This document shows, piece by piece, positions 51,092-60,118 of a stretch of DNA of 64,000 bases (position 1 is its first letter; each line of letters begins with the position of its first letter). The notes beneath the pieces were generated by a model, which ran no database searches, was not told the origin of the DNA, and was given only the letters and a program-made list of their open reading frames with translations. The position numbers and the translations under genes are program-made. Source of the DNA: Collinsella aerofaciens (GTDB lineage: Bacteria; Actinomycetota; Coriobacteriia; Coriobacteriales; Coriobacteriaceae); the NCBI RefSeq assembly GCF_009876115.1, contig NZ_WWSY01000009.1, positions 25,662-89,661 of the forward strand, read 5' to 3'.

Positions 51092-52972
51092 CTAGGCAGC
51101 CTGAACAGCGGGCTGGTCCTCGTCGATAAAGAAGCGCTTGTACCACACCAGGAACACGAGCGGCGTATAGATCTTGCGCTGGAAATCGCCCTTGCCCGCA
51201 AAGTGCAGATCGAGCAGGTGCATGAGCTCGTCGGTATCGAAGAACTCGCTTGCCCACGGCGCGGTAAAGTACTCCTTGACATAGTCGTACCACTTTTGCT
51301 CGCGCAGCCAGTAGACAATCGGCACCGGGAAGCCCACCTTGGGACGGGTGGCCCACTCATCGGGCAGCGACTTGTTGGCAGCGTGGCGGAGTACCTGTTT
51401 GTTGCCGTTCTCGTTGATGCGGTAGCGGTCGGGAATGTGCTCGGCGAACTCCATGACTTTGCGGTCCAGGAAGGGCACGCGCAGCTCCAGCGAGTGCGCC
51501 ATGCACATCTTGTCGGCCTTGAGCAGAATGTCGCCCGGGAGCCACATGTTCATGTCCAGGTACTGCTTCTTAACCAGCTCGGGCTGACCCTTCACGCGCG
51601 CATAGATGGGAGCGGCAAGCTCGAAGGCGCCATCGCCGGTGTTGTACTCGGGCTTGAGCACGCCGTCGACCTCGCGCTCCGGCCATACCAGAGCCTGTCC
51701 CAGGAACGACTTCTCGGGGATCTCGGCACCCTTGACCAGGAAGTTATGTCCCTTGAAGTACGGCATATGCAGCGCCAGGTTACCGAGCGCGCGACGGATG
51801 GGCAGCGGCACCATCTTTTTGTACTTGCGCACCGGGACCGTATCCTCGTAGTAGGCGTAGCCGCCAAAGAGTTCGTCGGCGCCTTCGCCCGAAAGCACGA
51901 CGGTAACGTCCTTGCGGGCCATCTCGGCCAAGAACCACAGCGGCACGGAAGACAGGTTGGACTGCGGCTCGTCCATGTGATACTGGATGTCCTCGAGCGC
52001 ACCGAAGAACTCATCGGCGGTAATCATCTTGCGAACATTCTCGACGCCGAGCTTGTCAGAAAGTTCCTTGGCGTAGTTGGTCTCGTTGAAATTCTTGTAA
52101 TCGAAGCCCACCGAGAAGGTCTTGTCGGGCATGAGGCAAGCGGCGATGTAGCTGGAGTCGACGCCGCCGGAGAGGAACGACGCGACCTTGACGTCGGCGA
52201 TGCGATGGGCCTCGACGCTCTCGTGCACGACCTCGTCCAGCTCGTCGACGTACTCCTCGAACGGCTTCTCGACGGCAGAGTAATCGCAATCCCAGTAGCG
52301 CTCGATGTTCATCTTGCCGGTCGGGATATCGACGGTAAAGTAGTGCGCCGGCGGCAGCTTGTAGACACCCTCGAAGAAGGTCTCCTCGGTTGCCGAATAC
52401 TGCAGCGTCATGTACGGACGCAGGGCCTTTTTGTTGACCGCCTTGTGGAAGTGCGGGTAGTCCAGGAAGCTCTTGATCTCGGAACCAAAGAGCACGCCCG
52501 GAGCGCCGTCGCCCGCATCGGCCATGGGATAGTAGTAGAGCGGCTTGATGCCAAAGATATCGCGGGCGCCAAAAAGTTTGTTCTTCTTCTTGTCCCAGAT
52601 GACGAAGGCGTACATACCGCGCAAGCGATCGAGTACTGCCTCGCCCCACTCCTCATAGCCGTGCAGGAGGCTCTCGGTGTCGGCGCCGCAGTGGAACTTG
52701 TAGCCCTTGGCCTCGAGCTCGGAACGGAGTTCTTGGAAGTTGTAAATCTCGCCGTTGAAGACAATGACGACGCTACCGTCCTCGTTGGCCATGGGTTGGG
52801 CGCCGGCCTCGGTCAGGTCGAGGATCGACAGGCGGCGGAAGCCCAGGGCAACGCGGCCGTCGATAAACTGACCGCCCATGTCGGGGCCGCGATGGACGAT
52901 GCGGTCCATCATCTTGGTGAGCACCTCGGATTGGTTATCCGTCCCACCGACAAAACCGACAAAACCGCACAT
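51092..52972 (-). CDS. asnB: asparagine synthase (glutamine-hydrolysing)
   Basis: This 626-residue enzyme amidates aspartate using glutamine and ATP. The N-terminal Ntn glutaminase starts MCGFVGF (Cys2 nucleophile) and holds NGEIYNFQELR. The synthetase half has the PP-loop FLSGGVDSSYIA and SGEGADELFGGYAYY. A long C-terminal part is typical of the AsnB group from Gram-positives. AGGGGA precedes the ATG. Confidence 0.95.
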   Translation of the reverse strand: MCGFVGFVGGTDNQSEVLTKMMDRIVHRGPDMGGQFIDGRVALGFRRLSILDLTEAGAQPMANEDGSVVIVFNGEIYNFQELRSELEAKGYKFHCGADTESLLHGYEEWGEAVLDRLRGMYAFVIWDKKKNKLFGARDIFGIKPLYYYPMADAGDGAPGVLFGSEIKSFLDYPHFHKAVNKKALRPYMTLQYSATEETFFEGVYKLPPAHYFTVDIPTGKMNIERYWDCDYSAVEKPFEEYVDELDEVVHESVEAHRIADVKVASFLSGGVDSSYIAACLMPDKTFSVGFDYKNFNETNYAKELSDKLGVENVRKMITADEFFGALEDIQYHMDEPQSNLSSVPLWFLAEMARKDVTVVLSGEGADELFGGYAYYEDTVPVRKYKKMVPLPIRRALGNLALHMPYFKGHNFLVKGAEIPEKSFLGQALVWPEREVDGVLKPEYNTGDGAFELAAPIYARVKGQPELVKKQYLDMNMWLPGDILLKADKMCMAHSLELRVPFLDRKVMEFAEHIPDRYRINENGNKQVLRHAANKSLPDEWATRPKVGFPVPIVYWLREQKWYDYVKEYFTAPWASEFFDTDELMHLLDLHFAGKGDFQRKIYTPLVFLVWYKRFFIDEDQPAVQAA

Positions 52973-53143
52973 ATACTATCCCCTCTGCTGTTGCTGGGCA
53001 TCAAATCGAATCAGTAGCTTTTGAGTATACCCGAGGGCGTAAAGAGGGGCGGAATGTTCAGGCAATCTCAACTGAATCAGCTCCGCTGTGACACGCGCCA
53101 GTTACCTTTAATGGATATGAGGTGAATGAGGCGATTGTTTTGC

Positions 53144-53149
53144 TATACT
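53144..53149 (+). promoter_or_regulatory. extended -10 promoter of tRNA-Val
   Basis: TGCTATACT (TGn-TATACT) 11 bases before the tRNA 5' end; no good -35 box seen. Confidence 0.55.
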
Positions 53150-53159
53150 CTCTCCGCAC

Positions 53160-53235
53160 GGGCGATTGGCGCAACGGTTAGCGCAGGTGCTTTACACGCA
53201 CAAGGCTGGGGGTTCGAATCCCTCATCGCCCACCA
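53160..53235 (+). tRNA. tRNA-Val (TAC)
   Basis: GGGCGAT acceptor strand, anticodon TAC in TTTACAC, GGTTCGAATCC T-arm, encoded CCA. The last 18 bases are repeated twice more downstream. Confidence 0.96.
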
Positions 53236-53680
53236 CTGATTTGATAGGCTCCCAGCAATGGGAGCCTTTCTTTTTTGGGCCCAGTGCATGGGATTCGAAC
53301 CCGACAGGGTGCGGAGCTGAGGAAACGCGAAGCGTTTTCCAGCACAGCACGCGAGGAGCGGAGCGACGAAGCAGGGCGCGGGCGGCGCCAGCCGCACGCG
53401 GACATCCCTCATCGCCCACCACTGATTTGATAGGCTCCCAGCTATGGGGGCCTTTCTTTTTTGGGCCCAGCGCAGAGGGATTCGAACCCGCAAGGGTGCG
53501 GAGCTGAGGAAACGCGAAGCGTTTTCCAGCGCAGCACGCGAGGGCCGTAGGCCCGAAGCGAGAGCGGGCGGCGTCAGCCGCACGCGACATCCCTCATCGC
53601 CCACCACTGATTTGATAGGCTCCCAGCTATGGGGGCCTTTCTTTTTTGGGCCCAGCGCAGAGGGATTCGAACCCGCCAGC
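53218..53680 (+). repeat. tandem 185-bp repeats of the tRNA-Val 3' end and terminator
   Basis: The block atccctcatcgcccaccact plus the terminator occurs at 53218 (in the tRNA), 53404 and 53589, spacing 186 and 185 bp. Between blocks are GC-rich segments sharing gcggagctgaggaaacgcga and a reversed T-arm-like word gggattcgaaccc. It looks like tandem attachment-site-type duplications at a tRNA 3' end. Apparent open frames across this block are artefacts of the tRNA sequence. Confidence 0.9.
53252..53280 (+). terminator. terminator of tRNA-Val
   Basis: GGCTCCCA / TGGGAGCC stem followed by TTTCTTTTTT. It is repeated with the tandem units at about 53436 and 53621. Confidence 0.85.
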
Positions 53681-53718
53681 ACGTCCGTCACAAAGGCCGT
53701 GGCCAAAAAATGGCAAAA

Positions 53719-53898
53719 ATGAGTACTGTTACTAATTTTGTAGCAGCGATTTTTGGGTTTCGCTGGGTAAATCTAGCCCTGAATCAGCGATTTGAAGCCT
53801 TTGCTAGCTGTTTCCCCATTAACATAACTGAACATGTGTGGTCTAACTAATCCTAGATAGTCGGTTTCATATGAGATTCAGCTGGTAACAGTACTCAT
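53719..53898. mobile_element. MITE-like element with 14-bp inverted ends
   Basis: Perfect terminal inverted repeats atgagtactgttac (53719) and gtaacagtactcat (53885) bound a 180-bp, AT-richer segment with no reading frame. No clear target duplication is seen. It lies in the AT-rich gap 53700-54033 beside the tRNA-Val repeats. Apart from this element the gap holds nothing recognised. Confidence 0.55.
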
Positions 53899-54033
53899 AT
53901 TTGATGTTTTTTGACCAGCAGGTCTCCCCGCCTTAGCAAATCTAAGGCAAAACGGGCTCCAGACCGCTGAATCATGCCACATAGGGCACGTCCGCAGTCC
54001 GGAACCCGGTCAAAGTTAAGTTATTTCGCTGTG

Positions 54034-55317
54034 TTAGGCCAAAACGTCCGACAGGATCTCGATCAGACTGTCCACGTCGGATTCCTCGCAGACGAGCGGC
54101 GGCAGGAAACGCAGCGTATGAGCACCTGTAGCGTTAATCACGGCACCGGCGGCCAGCGCGCGGGCAACAATATCATGCGCGTCGCCCGCGGCATCATCCA
54201 AATCACAGCCGAGCATCAAGCCGCGGCCACGCACCTCGGTCACGTTCGGCAGCTTGGCGAGCTTTGCCTCCATATAGGCGCCTACCTTGGCAGCATGGTC
54301 GGCATAATCGCCGCGCACGAGCGCGGAGAGCGTCGCGGCGCACGCCGCGACAGCCAAGCAGCTACCGCCAAAGGTCGAGCCGTGGTCGCCCGGCTTAAAC
54401 ACGTCGGCAATCTCCTTCTTTGCTACGACGGCACCCATGGGCACGCCATCGGCAATGCCCTTGGCAAGGCTCATGATGTCGGGTTCCACGCCATAGGTTT
54501 GGAATGCAAACGGCTTGCCGGAGCGGAAGATGCCGCACTGGACCTCGTCGGCTATAAGCACGGCGCCCACTTCGTGTGCCAGGTCGCGCGCTGCCGCCAT
54601 AAACTCCTCGGTCATGGGGTGCACGCCACTCTCACCCTGGATCGGCTCGAGCATCACGGCACATATTTCGCTCCCCAGCTGCTTAAAGATCGCACGCAGT
54701 TCATTGATATCGTTGGGCGTACAGGCCACAAAGCCACCCGGCAGCGGGCGGAAACTATCCTGCAGCCAATCCTGCATGGTGGCGGCAATGGTCTCGAGCG
54801 TACGGCCGTGGAAGCCGCCGCGCATGCACACGATAGTGTTGCCGCCGTTACCGGCACGCTTGGCGTACAGGCGCGCGAGCTTCATCGAGCCCTCGTTGGC
54901 CTCGGCGCCGGAGTTGGCAAAGAAGGTCTCCCAAACCTGCTCATCCGCAGCCGGGGCACCAAGAGCAGCTGCCGTGGTCTCATCGCCGGCGGCAATGGCA
55001 TCGGCAAGCACGCGTGCACCATCTAAGTCGTCGTTGGCAAGCTTGGACAGCAGCGCCGCGACCTGTCCACGCTGCTCGATGTAGAAGTAATTGGAGACAT
55101 GCATGAGCTTTTTGGTCTGTGCCTCGAGCGCCGAGAGCACAGCCGGGTCGCCATGACCTAGGCTGCACACGCCGATGCCGGCAAGAAAGTCGAGGTACTC
55201 ACGACCATCGTCGCCGGTGAGCTTCATGCCGTGACCCTCGACAAACTCGACCGGAGAGCGGCCAAAGGTATGCATAACGTAATGGGATTCAAGCGATTGC
55301 TGAGCTGCAAGTGACAT
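54034..55317 (-). CDS. argD: acetylornithine aminotransferase
   Basis: This 427-residue class III PLP aminotransferase converts N-acetylglutamate semialdehyde to N-acetylornithine. NSGAEANEGSMKLAR and GGFHGRT form the cofactor site and ADEVQCGIFRSG the Asp-containing motif. The PLP lysine lies in MSLAKGIADGVPMGA. An insert near residues 105-125 (TTAAALGAPAADEQ) is unusual. It is last in argC-argJ-argB-argD. Confidence 0.92.
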   Translation of the reverse strand: MSLAAQQSLESHYVMHTFGRSPVEFVEGHGMKLTGDDGREYLDFLAGIGVCSLGHGDPAVLSALEAQTKKLMHVSNYFYIEQRGQVAALLSKLANDDLDGARVLADAIAAGDETTAAALGAPAADEQVWETFFANSGAEANEGSMKLARLYAKRAGNGGNTIVCMRGGFHGRTLETIAATMQDWLQDSFRPLPGGFVACTPNDINELRAIFKQLGSEICAVMLEPIQGESGVHPMTEEFMAAARDLAHEVGAVLIADEVQCGIFRSGKPFAFQTYGVEPDIMSLAKGIADGVPMGAVVAKKEIADVFKPGDHGSTFGGSCLAVAACAATLSALVRGDYADHAAKVGAYMEAKLAKLPNVTEVRGRGLMLGCDLDDAAGDAHDIVARALAAGAVINATGAHTLRFLPPLVCEESDVDSLIEILSDVLA

Positions 55318-55386
55318 GGGATGCCTTTCGTTGAGCGCCGGACGGCGCAGGCCTATGGGTGCAGAAATGGGGCGGCTGCGGGTCAG

Positions 55387-56367
55387 TTAGACCGTCTGAA
55401 GCTTCTCGACCTCGTCGAGGTTCTCGGTCAGACGCGCAGCAAACGTCGAAAGCGGATGCGGATGCGTATCGAACTCGTAAGCCGTCTCGGTGGAATGGAT
55501 CACGGTGCCGACGCCGGCATCGGTCAGCAGCTCCAGCAGCAGCGAATGCGGCGTGGTGCCGTTGATGATGTGAGCGCGAAATACGCCGCCGGCAAGCGCA
55601 TCGACGGCCGCGCGCAGCTTGGGAATCATGCCCTTATCGACCTCGCCGCCGTAGAGCATTTCGTTAACCTCGTCGAGTGTTAGGTTGGAGATGAGTGAGT
55701 CTTTATCGCTAAAGTCCTTGTACAGGCCGTCGACGTCGGTCAAAAAGATCGCCTTGTGCGCGTGGAGCGCTGCCGCAACGGCACCGGCGGCGGTATCGGC
55801 GTTGATGTTGAAGAAACCGCCGTCCTCCCCCGCCGCGACGGTAGCGATAACGGGGATGTACTCGCTATCGAGTAAGCGCTCGATATAGTCGGTGTTAACG
55901 TGCGTCACTTTGCCCACGCGACCGAGCTCGGGGTCGAGCGGCTCGGCGATGAGCGTGCCAGCATCGCTGCCCGACACGCCCACGGCCAGGTTGCCGTGGT
56001 GGTTGATGGCGGCAACCAGCTCCTGGTTAACCTTGCCGCCCAGCACCTCGCGCACGATATCCATAGTCGCCGGCGTGGTCACGCGCTGGCCGTTCTTAAA
56101 CTCGACGGGGATGTCGTAGTGGCTCAGCGCCTCGTTGATGGCCTTGCCGCCACCGTGCACGATAACAGGGCGCATGCCGATGATCTTGAGCAGCACGATG
56201 TCGCTCATCACGTCGCGGCGCAGCTGCTCATCAACCATGGCGGCTCCGCCATATTTGATAACAACCGTCTTACCGGTCAGGTTCTTAATCCACGGCAGCG
56301 CTTCGAACAGCAGCTGCGCGGTTGCTTCGTTGGATTCGCTCGAACGACAATCGCGTGCGAATTTCAT
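55387..56367 (-). CDS. argB: acetylglutamate kinase
   Basis: This 326-residue amino-acid kinase phosphorylates N-acetylglutamate. VVIKYGGAAM holds the ATP-binding Lys-Gly-Gly, VHGGGKAINEAL the substrate glycine loop, and NINADTAAGAVAAAL the active-site segment. The N-terminal helix (ATAQLLFEALPWI) is the type found in arginine-sensitive, hexameric enzymes, so feedback inhibition by arginine is likely. Start 56367 has GAGGCAG upstream; the frame extends to 56427. Confidence 0.93.
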   Translation of the reverse strand: MKFARDCRSSESNEATAQLLFEALPWIKNLTGKTVVIKYGGAAMVDEQLRRDVMSDIVLLKIIGMRPVIVHGGGKAINEALSHYDIPVEFKNGQRVTTPATMDIVREVLGGKVNQELVAAINHHGNLAVGVSGSDAGTLIAEPLDPELGRVGKVTHVNTDYIERLLDSEYIPVIATVAAGEDGGFFNINADTAAGAVAAALHAHKAIFLTDVDGLYKDFSDKDSLISNLTLDEVNEMLYGGEVDKGMIPKLRAAVDALAGGVFRAHIINGTTPHSLLLELLTDAGVGTVIHSTETAYEFDTHPHPLSTFAARLTENLDEVEKLQTV

Positions 56368-56448
56368 AATCTGCCTCGTCTTTCGTATCGTTATCGCGCC
56401 GCGCTCCGCTGTCCGCAATCGCGGCAAGATGCGCAGCGTGCCCGGAAT

Positions 56449-57717
56449 CTAGGAACGGTAATCGCCGTTGATGGAGATGTACTCATGCGTGAAGTCGCAG
56501 GTCCACACGGTCGTTGCCGCGTCGCCTGCGCCCAGGTCGGCCGAGATCACGATCTCGGGCGCCTCGAAACGTCGTAGAGCCTCGTCCTCGTCAAAGGGAA
56601 CAGTCAGACCGTCGCGACAGACAGGCATGCCCATCATGTCGATGGAAACGTCTTCCTGATTAAACTTCACGCCGCACTTGCCAAGCGCCATAGCAACGCG
56701 GCCCCAGTTGCAGTCGTGGCCGGCGATGCAGGTCTTAACGAGCGGCGAGTTGGCAACGGCACGGGCGGCGATATCGGCTTCCTCGTCGTTGGCGGCGCCG
56801 GTAACGTTGACCGTAACAAGCTTGGATGCGCCCTCACCGTCGGCGGCGATATTGCGCGCCAGGCTCTCGCACACCTCGTGCACGGCAAATGCCAACTCGT
56901 CAAAAGCATCGGAGCCCTCGACGATCGGCTCGGCATCTGTGGCAGCGGCACCGGAGGCAAGCATGATGCAGGTGTCGTTGGTCGAGGTGTCGGAATCGAT
57001 CGTTACCTTGTTAAAGGTCTGCTTGACGGTCGAGAGCAGCAGGGCATGAAGTGCCGCAGGCTCGACGGGGGCATCGGTGGTGATAACTGCGATCATGGTG
57101 GCCATGTTGGGCATGATCATGCCCGAGCCCTTGCACATTCCGCCTACCGTATAGACATTGCCCGCATGACCCGCAGCCTCACTGACGTAGGACACGGCGT
57201 ACTCCTTGGAGTGCGTGTCGGTCGTCATGATGGCGCGAGCGGCATCGGCGCCACCGTGGGCGGAGAGCGCCTCGTAGACAGCAGGAATGGCGGTCTCAAA
57301 CGTGTCGATCGGCAGAATCTGTCCGATCACGCCCGTGGATGCGACTAGGATCTGCTGGGGTTCACAGCCGATGACTTGCGAAGCGATGTTGCACGTCTCG
57401 CGCGCGCAGGCAAGGCCGGTCTCGCCCGTGGCGGCATTCGCGTTGCCGGAGTTGATTGAAACACCGGCGATAATGCCATAGCCCTTGTCCGCACCGCCCA
57501 GGTTGGCACGACTCACCTGCACGGGCGCCGCGCAAAAGCGGTTGGTCGTAAACACGCCGGCGCTGGGACAGGGCTTATCGGGCACGACGAGTGCATAGTC
57601 CAAGCGCTCGGGATTCTTCCGGAATCCCGCATGGATGCCTGCAGCCTTAAAGCCGGCAGCTGCCGTAACGCCACCCTCAACGGCGCGAATCTTGATATCA
57701 TTCAGGTCGGTATTCAT
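56449..57717 (-). CDS. argJ: glutamate N-acetyltransferase / amino-acid N-acetyltransferase
   Basis: This 422-residue ArgJ recycles acetyl groups between acetylornithine and glutamate. The self-cleavage site with its Thr nucleophile is seen in MPNMATMIAVITTDA. It also has INSGNANAATGETG and KVTIDSDTSTNDTCIM. Possession of argJ implies the cyclic ornithine pathway, so argA is not needed if the enzyme is bifunctional. Confidence 0.95.
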   Translation of the reverse strand: MNTDLNDIKIRAVEGGVTAAAGFKAAGIHAGFRKNPERLDYALVVPDKPCPSAGVFTTNRFCAAPVQVSRANLGGADKGYGIIAGVSINSGNANAATGETGLACARETCNIASQVIGCEPQQILVASTGVIGQILPIDTFETAIPAVYEALSAHGGADAARAIMTTDTHSKEYAVSYVSEAAGHAGNVYTVGGMCKGSGMIMPNMATMIAVITTDAPVEPAALHALLLSTVKQTFNKVTIDSDTSTNDTCIMLASGAAATDAEPIVEGSDAFDELAFAVHEVCESLARNIAADGEGASKLVTVNVTGAANDEEADIAARAVANSPLVKTCIAGHDCNWGRVAMALGKCGVKFNQEDVSIDMMGMPVCRDGLTVPFDEDEALRRFEAPEIVISADLGAGDAATTVWTCDFTHEYISINGDYRS

Positions 57718-57851
57718 CGTCTTTATGACTCCTTATGTCAAACAAAAAACGGACATCGGTTGGTGCGCCATGCCAGTCCTGATCATGAGACCAGCTTAAG
57801 AGTGGCGCCCCGCTCGATGCCCGACTACCAAATCGTTAACAATCGAATGTG

Positions 57852-58922
57852 CTACACCGGGCACGCCACTGTGGGCAAGCCTCGTCGCTCGTCAAAGCCA
57901 AAGACGATATTGGCGCACTGGACCGCTTGGCCCGCAGCGCCCTTGCACAGATTGTCGATAGCGCCCGTCGCCACCAGCACGCCCGCACGCTTGTTGAGCG
58001 CAAGGCCGATCTGGGCGGCATTGGTACCGACGACCGAAGCCGTCTTGGGCTGCTGGCCGGCATCGAGCACGCGCACAAAGGTGCGACCGGCGTAGAACTT
58101 CTTGTAATGGTCGACGACGTCCTCAAGGGTCAACGTGTCGAGTGCCTGCGGCGCGAGCGGCAGCGTCACCGTAGAGAGCAAGCCGCGCTTGAGCGGTGCC
58201 AGGTGCGGAGTAAAGACAATGCGGTCGGTCAGGCCCAGAATTTGCTCGATTTCGGGCGTGTGACGATGCTTACCCACGCCGTAGGCCTCCAAGTTCTCAT
58301 CGGCGCTGCAAAAATGGGTGCGGGCGTTGCAGGACTTACCGGCGCCCGTCACGCCGCTAATGGCATCGACAATCACGGGACCGTTCTCGGCCACCCAGCC
58401 CGCACGCACGGCAGGAGCGGCAGCAAGGCTCGTTGCGGTGGGATAGCAGCCGGCGCAGGCGACCACAACGGGCTTTCCGGCGGCATGGCTGGAAGCAGCG
58501 GTCTCTAAGTCCTGGCAGAACAGCTCGGGCAGGCCAAAAGCGCGGGTCTTGAGCAGCTCGGGGCTCGTGTGCTCGGCGGCATACCATGCCTCAAAGACGG
58601 ACGGGTCGCTCAGACGGTAATCGGCCGAAAGATCAAAGCAGGAGACGCCCGATGCAAGCAGCGCGGGCACCTGTGCCATGGCAGCCGTGTGCGGCACGGC
58701 AAGAAAAACCGCATCGCAGCTCTTAAGCTCGGGGGCGTCATGCGTGGTGAAAACCAGATCGCTCACGCCAGCAAAGCTCGGATACACCGCGGGCAGCGGC
58801 TGGCCGGCATCGGCGTTGGACGTAATGGCAACAAGTTCAAACTCGGGATGGCCGAGCACGAGGCGAATGAGCTCGGCTCCGGCATATCCAGCCGCGCCGA
58901 CGATTCCAACCTTCAATGACAT
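57852..58922 (-). CDS. argC: N-acetyl-gamma-glutamyl-phosphate reductase
   Basis: This 356-residue NADP-dependent reductase has the Rossmann motif GIVGAAGYAGAELIRL, the catalytic Cys in ACAGCYPTAT and the HRHTPEIEQ motif. It leads the arg operon. AAGGAG lies 7 bases before the ATG. A palindromic operator candidate is upstream. Confidence 0.95.
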   Translation of the reverse strand: MSLKVGIVGAAGYAGAELIRLVLGHPEFELVAITSNADAGQPLPAVYPSFAGVSDLVFTTHDAPELKSCDAVFLAVPHTAAMAQVPALLASGVSCFDLSADYRLSDPSVFEAWYAAEHTSPELLKTRAFGLPELFCQDLETAASSHAAGKPVVVACAGCYPTATSLAAAPAVRAGWVAENGPVIVDAISGVTGAGKSCNARTHFCSADENLEAYGVGKHRHTPEIEQILGLTDRIVFTPHLAPLKRGLLSTVTLPLAPQALDTLTLEDVVDHYKKFYAGRTFVRVLDAGQQPKTASVVGTNAAQIGLALNKRAGVLVATGAIDNLCKGAAGQAVQCANIVFGFDERRGLPTVACPV

Positions 58923-59008
58923 ATCAGACTCCTTGTCTGCGATTTATGCACCGATGCGCATTTCGCAGTGGTCGTTATGAAGTGGGTTGAAACTTTAGCA
59001 CCAAAAGA

Positions 59009-59045
59009 TGCATGAACACGTAAATGGCTTGCATATTCATGCATT
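59009..59045. promoter_or_regulatory. probable ArgR operator of the arg operon
   Basis: Perfect 9-bp arms ATGCATGAA (59009) and TTCATGCAT (59037) 19 bases apart; the second overlaps a TGCATATTCATGCA palindrome. TGCAT/ATGCA words resemble actinobacterial ARG boxes. It lies about 90-130 bases before argC. Confidence 0.6.
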
Positions 59046-59083
59046 GAAACATTCCCGACACATTCGCTTGAAGGAATTGACAA

Positions 59084-59146
59084 ATGGAGCGGGCCCCGTA
59101 TTGACCGGCGCTCCTAACGGCGCCGGGCAATACGGGGCCCGCCCAT
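59084..59146 (-). terminator. large terminator hairpin of the riboflavin operon
   Basis: GCGGGCCCCGTATTG / CAATACGGGGCCCGC perfect 15-bp arms with an inner GGCGC/GCGCC stem. It stands between the flavin-operon genes and argC; the T-tail is weak. Confidence 0.7.
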
Positions 59147-59179
59147 GCGAAAACCAAGTTGTTAGGATGAGCCAGCTGG

Positions 59180-59590
59180 CTAAAGCTCGACCGGCACCCA
59201 TTCGTCATGATTGCAGATAAAAGCCTCGGGATCCTCGACGCTAAAGAAGACGAGCGTGGGGTCGTTAGACCCCTCATAGTGCTCGCCCAGGCGCTCTAGA
59301 TGCTTCCACCCGGCTTCGCGCATTTCGTCTAAAGCCCGGTCATCCAAGCCGGCACGCCCGCGCAAGATAAGCCAGCCATGGCCCGGCCACCAACTCGTGG
59401 CCTCAAAGCGCTGATTTTGCAGCAGTTCCTGCCACACATCTTTGGTGCGCGCTGTTACAAACCACAGCTTGCCATCCTGGATCTGCGCAAACGAAAACGG
59501 ACGCACATGAGGCTGTCCGTCAACGCTCGTCGCCAAATACCATGCCGGCACCGACGTCAGATACTCCAACACCGTATTCAATCCGTCCAT
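59180..59590 (-). CDS. pyridoxamine-5'-phosphate-oxidase-fold protein 1
   Basis: This 136-residue split-beta-barrel protein probably binds FMN. VPAWYLATSVDGQPHVRPFSF and KLWFVTARTKDVWQELLQN are the core strands and FMN-phosphate contacts of this fold. It is a paralogue of the next gene upstream, with the same segment order. It ends the ribU-ecf transcript. The substrate is unknown. Confidence 0.8.
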   Translation of the reverse strand: MDGLNTVLEYLTSVPAWYLATSVDGQPHVRPFSFAQIQDGKLWFVTARTKDVWQELLQNQRFEATSWWPGHGWLILRGRAGLDDRALDEMREAGWKHLERLGEHYEGSNDPTLVFFSVEDPEAFICNHDEWVPVEL

Positions 59591-59641
59591 GTGTCCTCCT
59601 GGCGCTAGCTAATTCGGAACGGGTAGTTAATTTGAGACGCG

Positions 59642-60088
59642 CTAGAGCTCCAGGAGCTCCTCGCTGCCGTCGATATCACAGAAGCGCGCGGCAATGTTGC
59701 GGACCGAAAAGAAAGCAAGGCGGCCGTCGTTGGCACTGTCGTGTTCCTCGCCAATGCCCACCATGTGCTTAAAACCCGCTTGACGCACCTTGTCGCTCGC
59801 AACTGCGTCGTCCTCAAGTGCGGCTTCGCCGGTCAATACGATCCAACATTCCCCCGGCTTCCAGCCCGAGAGCTCAAACTTGGGATTCGCACTCAGCTCC
59901 GCCCACACGTCCTTGTCGCGCGACGTGCAAAACCACAACTTACCGTCATCGACCATGGCAAACGAAAACGGCCTCACGCGAGGCTGATGCCCGTCGGCCA
60001 CATCGGTCGTGGCCAGATACCACGCCGGAATGCGCCTGAGATATGAACAGGCGCGCTCAAGCTGAGCCGTGCGGTCGTTGTCGGTCAT
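59642..60088 (-). CDS. pyridoxamine-5'-phosphate-oxidase-fold protein 2
   Basis: This 148-residue paralogue of the protein at 59180 has IPAWYLATTD, PRVRPFSFAMVDDGKLWFCT and SRDKDVWAELSANPKFELSGW. It lies 30 bases after ecfT, in the FMN-riboswitch operon, so a flavin-dependent role is likely. The two copies are diverged, so the duplication is not recent. Confidence 0.8.
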   Translation of the reverse strand: MTDNDRTAQLERACSYLRRIPAWYLATTDVADGHQPRVRPFSFAMVDDGKLWFCTSRDKDVWAELSANPKFELSGWKPGECWIVLTGEAALEDDAVASDKVRQAGFKHMVGIGEEHDSANDGRLAFFSVRNIAARFCDIDGSEELLEL

Positions 60089-60118
60089 AGGGGCCCCTTT
60101 CTTGCGCTCGAATCGCGC

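Noticed and set aside
53218-53680. CRISPR array
   Set aside because: Only three units of 185 bp containing tRNA and terminator sequence; no short repeat-spacer pattern and no cas genes.
53143-53706. A 187-codon minus-strand open frame over the tRNA-Val repeats
   Set aside because: It is antisense to the tRNA and its repeats; its threefold repeated peptide simply reflects the DNA repeat.
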